Under the pieces are notes generated by a model. That model did not search any database. It had not been told where the DNA came from and worked only from the letters and a program-made list of their open reading frames with translations. Positions 33,851 to 33,912 of a DNA stretch of 33,912 bases are shown in pieces. A program made the position numbers and the translations under genes. The DNA comes from JAGMDK01 sp023128695 (GTDB lineage Bacteria > Planctomycetota > Phycisphaerae > UBA1845 > Fen-1342): the NCBI GenBank assembly GCA_030628805.1, contig DAOVQG010000010.1, positions 1 to 33,912 of the forward strand, written 5' to 3'. The first letter of the stretch is position 1; each line of letters starts with the position of its first letter.

Positions 33851-33912
33851 ATGCCTGACAACAACCACAAGACACCGATCCCGAAGGTCATGGACGTGGG
33901 AACCTTCCACGA
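33851..33912 (+). CDS. Start of an unidentified gene, cut by the window end
   Basis: AAGGAG (33838-33843) lies seven bases before ATG 33851. The first residues are MPDNNHKTPIPKVMDVGTFH. The short region before it has a possible promoter, TTGACT (33788-33793) and TATTTG 17 bp later. Too little is visible to assign a function. It stands where the rest of the methyltransferase would be expected. Confidence 0.55.
   Translation, partial: MPDNNHKTPIPKVMDVGTFH

Noticed and set aside
33768..33912. Overlapping frame beginning ATGCGAACTG after the broken methyltransferase
   Set aside because: It has no ribosome-binding site and overlaps the better ORF at 33851; its later residues are Thr/Arg-rich and not protein-like.
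1..33912. CRISPR arrays, insertion sequences, transposases, integrases
   Set aside because: I looked for regularly spaced repeats, transposase and integrase motifs and found none; the only short repeats are the 11-bp ones listed.

Overview
The DNA is GC-rich and bacterial. The most likely source is a planctomycete or a relative: a very long protein joins a Ser/Thr kinase, one membrane span and a WD40 propeller, it sits behind an ECF sigma factor, and kinase and WD40 genes are abundant. This is inference from gene style; no marker gene is present.

Layout. (1) 1-790: the 3' end of an unrecognised gene, then tRNA-Asn(GTT) and a hairpin that can terminate both strands. (2) 888-22231: about 18 genes, all on the minus strand, with gaps of a few bases or ATGA-type overlaps over most of the length, so probably one operon or two to three coupled ones. 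In transcription order it encodes a JAMM/JAB metalloprotease, an E2-like protein, a 65-aa protein, an E1/ThiF-like enzyme, a HerA-type ATPase split over two reading frames, two coiled-coil proteins, a propeller-like protein, a Ser/Thr kinase with a TPR-like tail, an HTH protein, a small beta-rich protein, a Lon-type peptidase domain without an AAA+ motor, two helical paralogues of the Lon protein's C-terminus, a VirD4/TraD-like ATPase, a third helical paralogue, a low-complexity protein, a small protein, a primase of the archaeo-eukaryotic type, and an HTH/AT-hook protein. (3) 22232-22638: a non-coding control region with inverted repeats. (4) 22639-27249: ECF sigma factor and kinase-WD40 receptor, minus strand. 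(5) 27557-33912: a plus-strand restriction-modification cassette: HTH regulator, short reading frame, Type III-like helicase-nuclease, AlbA/Schlafen-type ATP-binding regulator, a group of 11-bp repeats, a methyltransferase that stops early, and the start of another gene.

The best candidate for an undescribed system is region 2. It combines a ubiquitin-like conjugation set (E1, E2, JAB), a stand-alone Lon peptidase, two P-loop ATPases of the HerA/VirD4 class, a kinase and a primase. I infer a tagging, proteolysis and DNA-handling conflict system, triggered or tuned by phosphorylation; the sequence shows the parts, not the mechanism. Three details are unusual: one HerA ATPase is cut between Walker A and Walker B by an in-frame TAG next to a strong ribosome-binding site; one helical domain family occurs four times, once fused to the Lon domain; and the modifier protein is not obvious. 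Region 5 looks like a second, adjacent defence cassette that has been partly rearranged.
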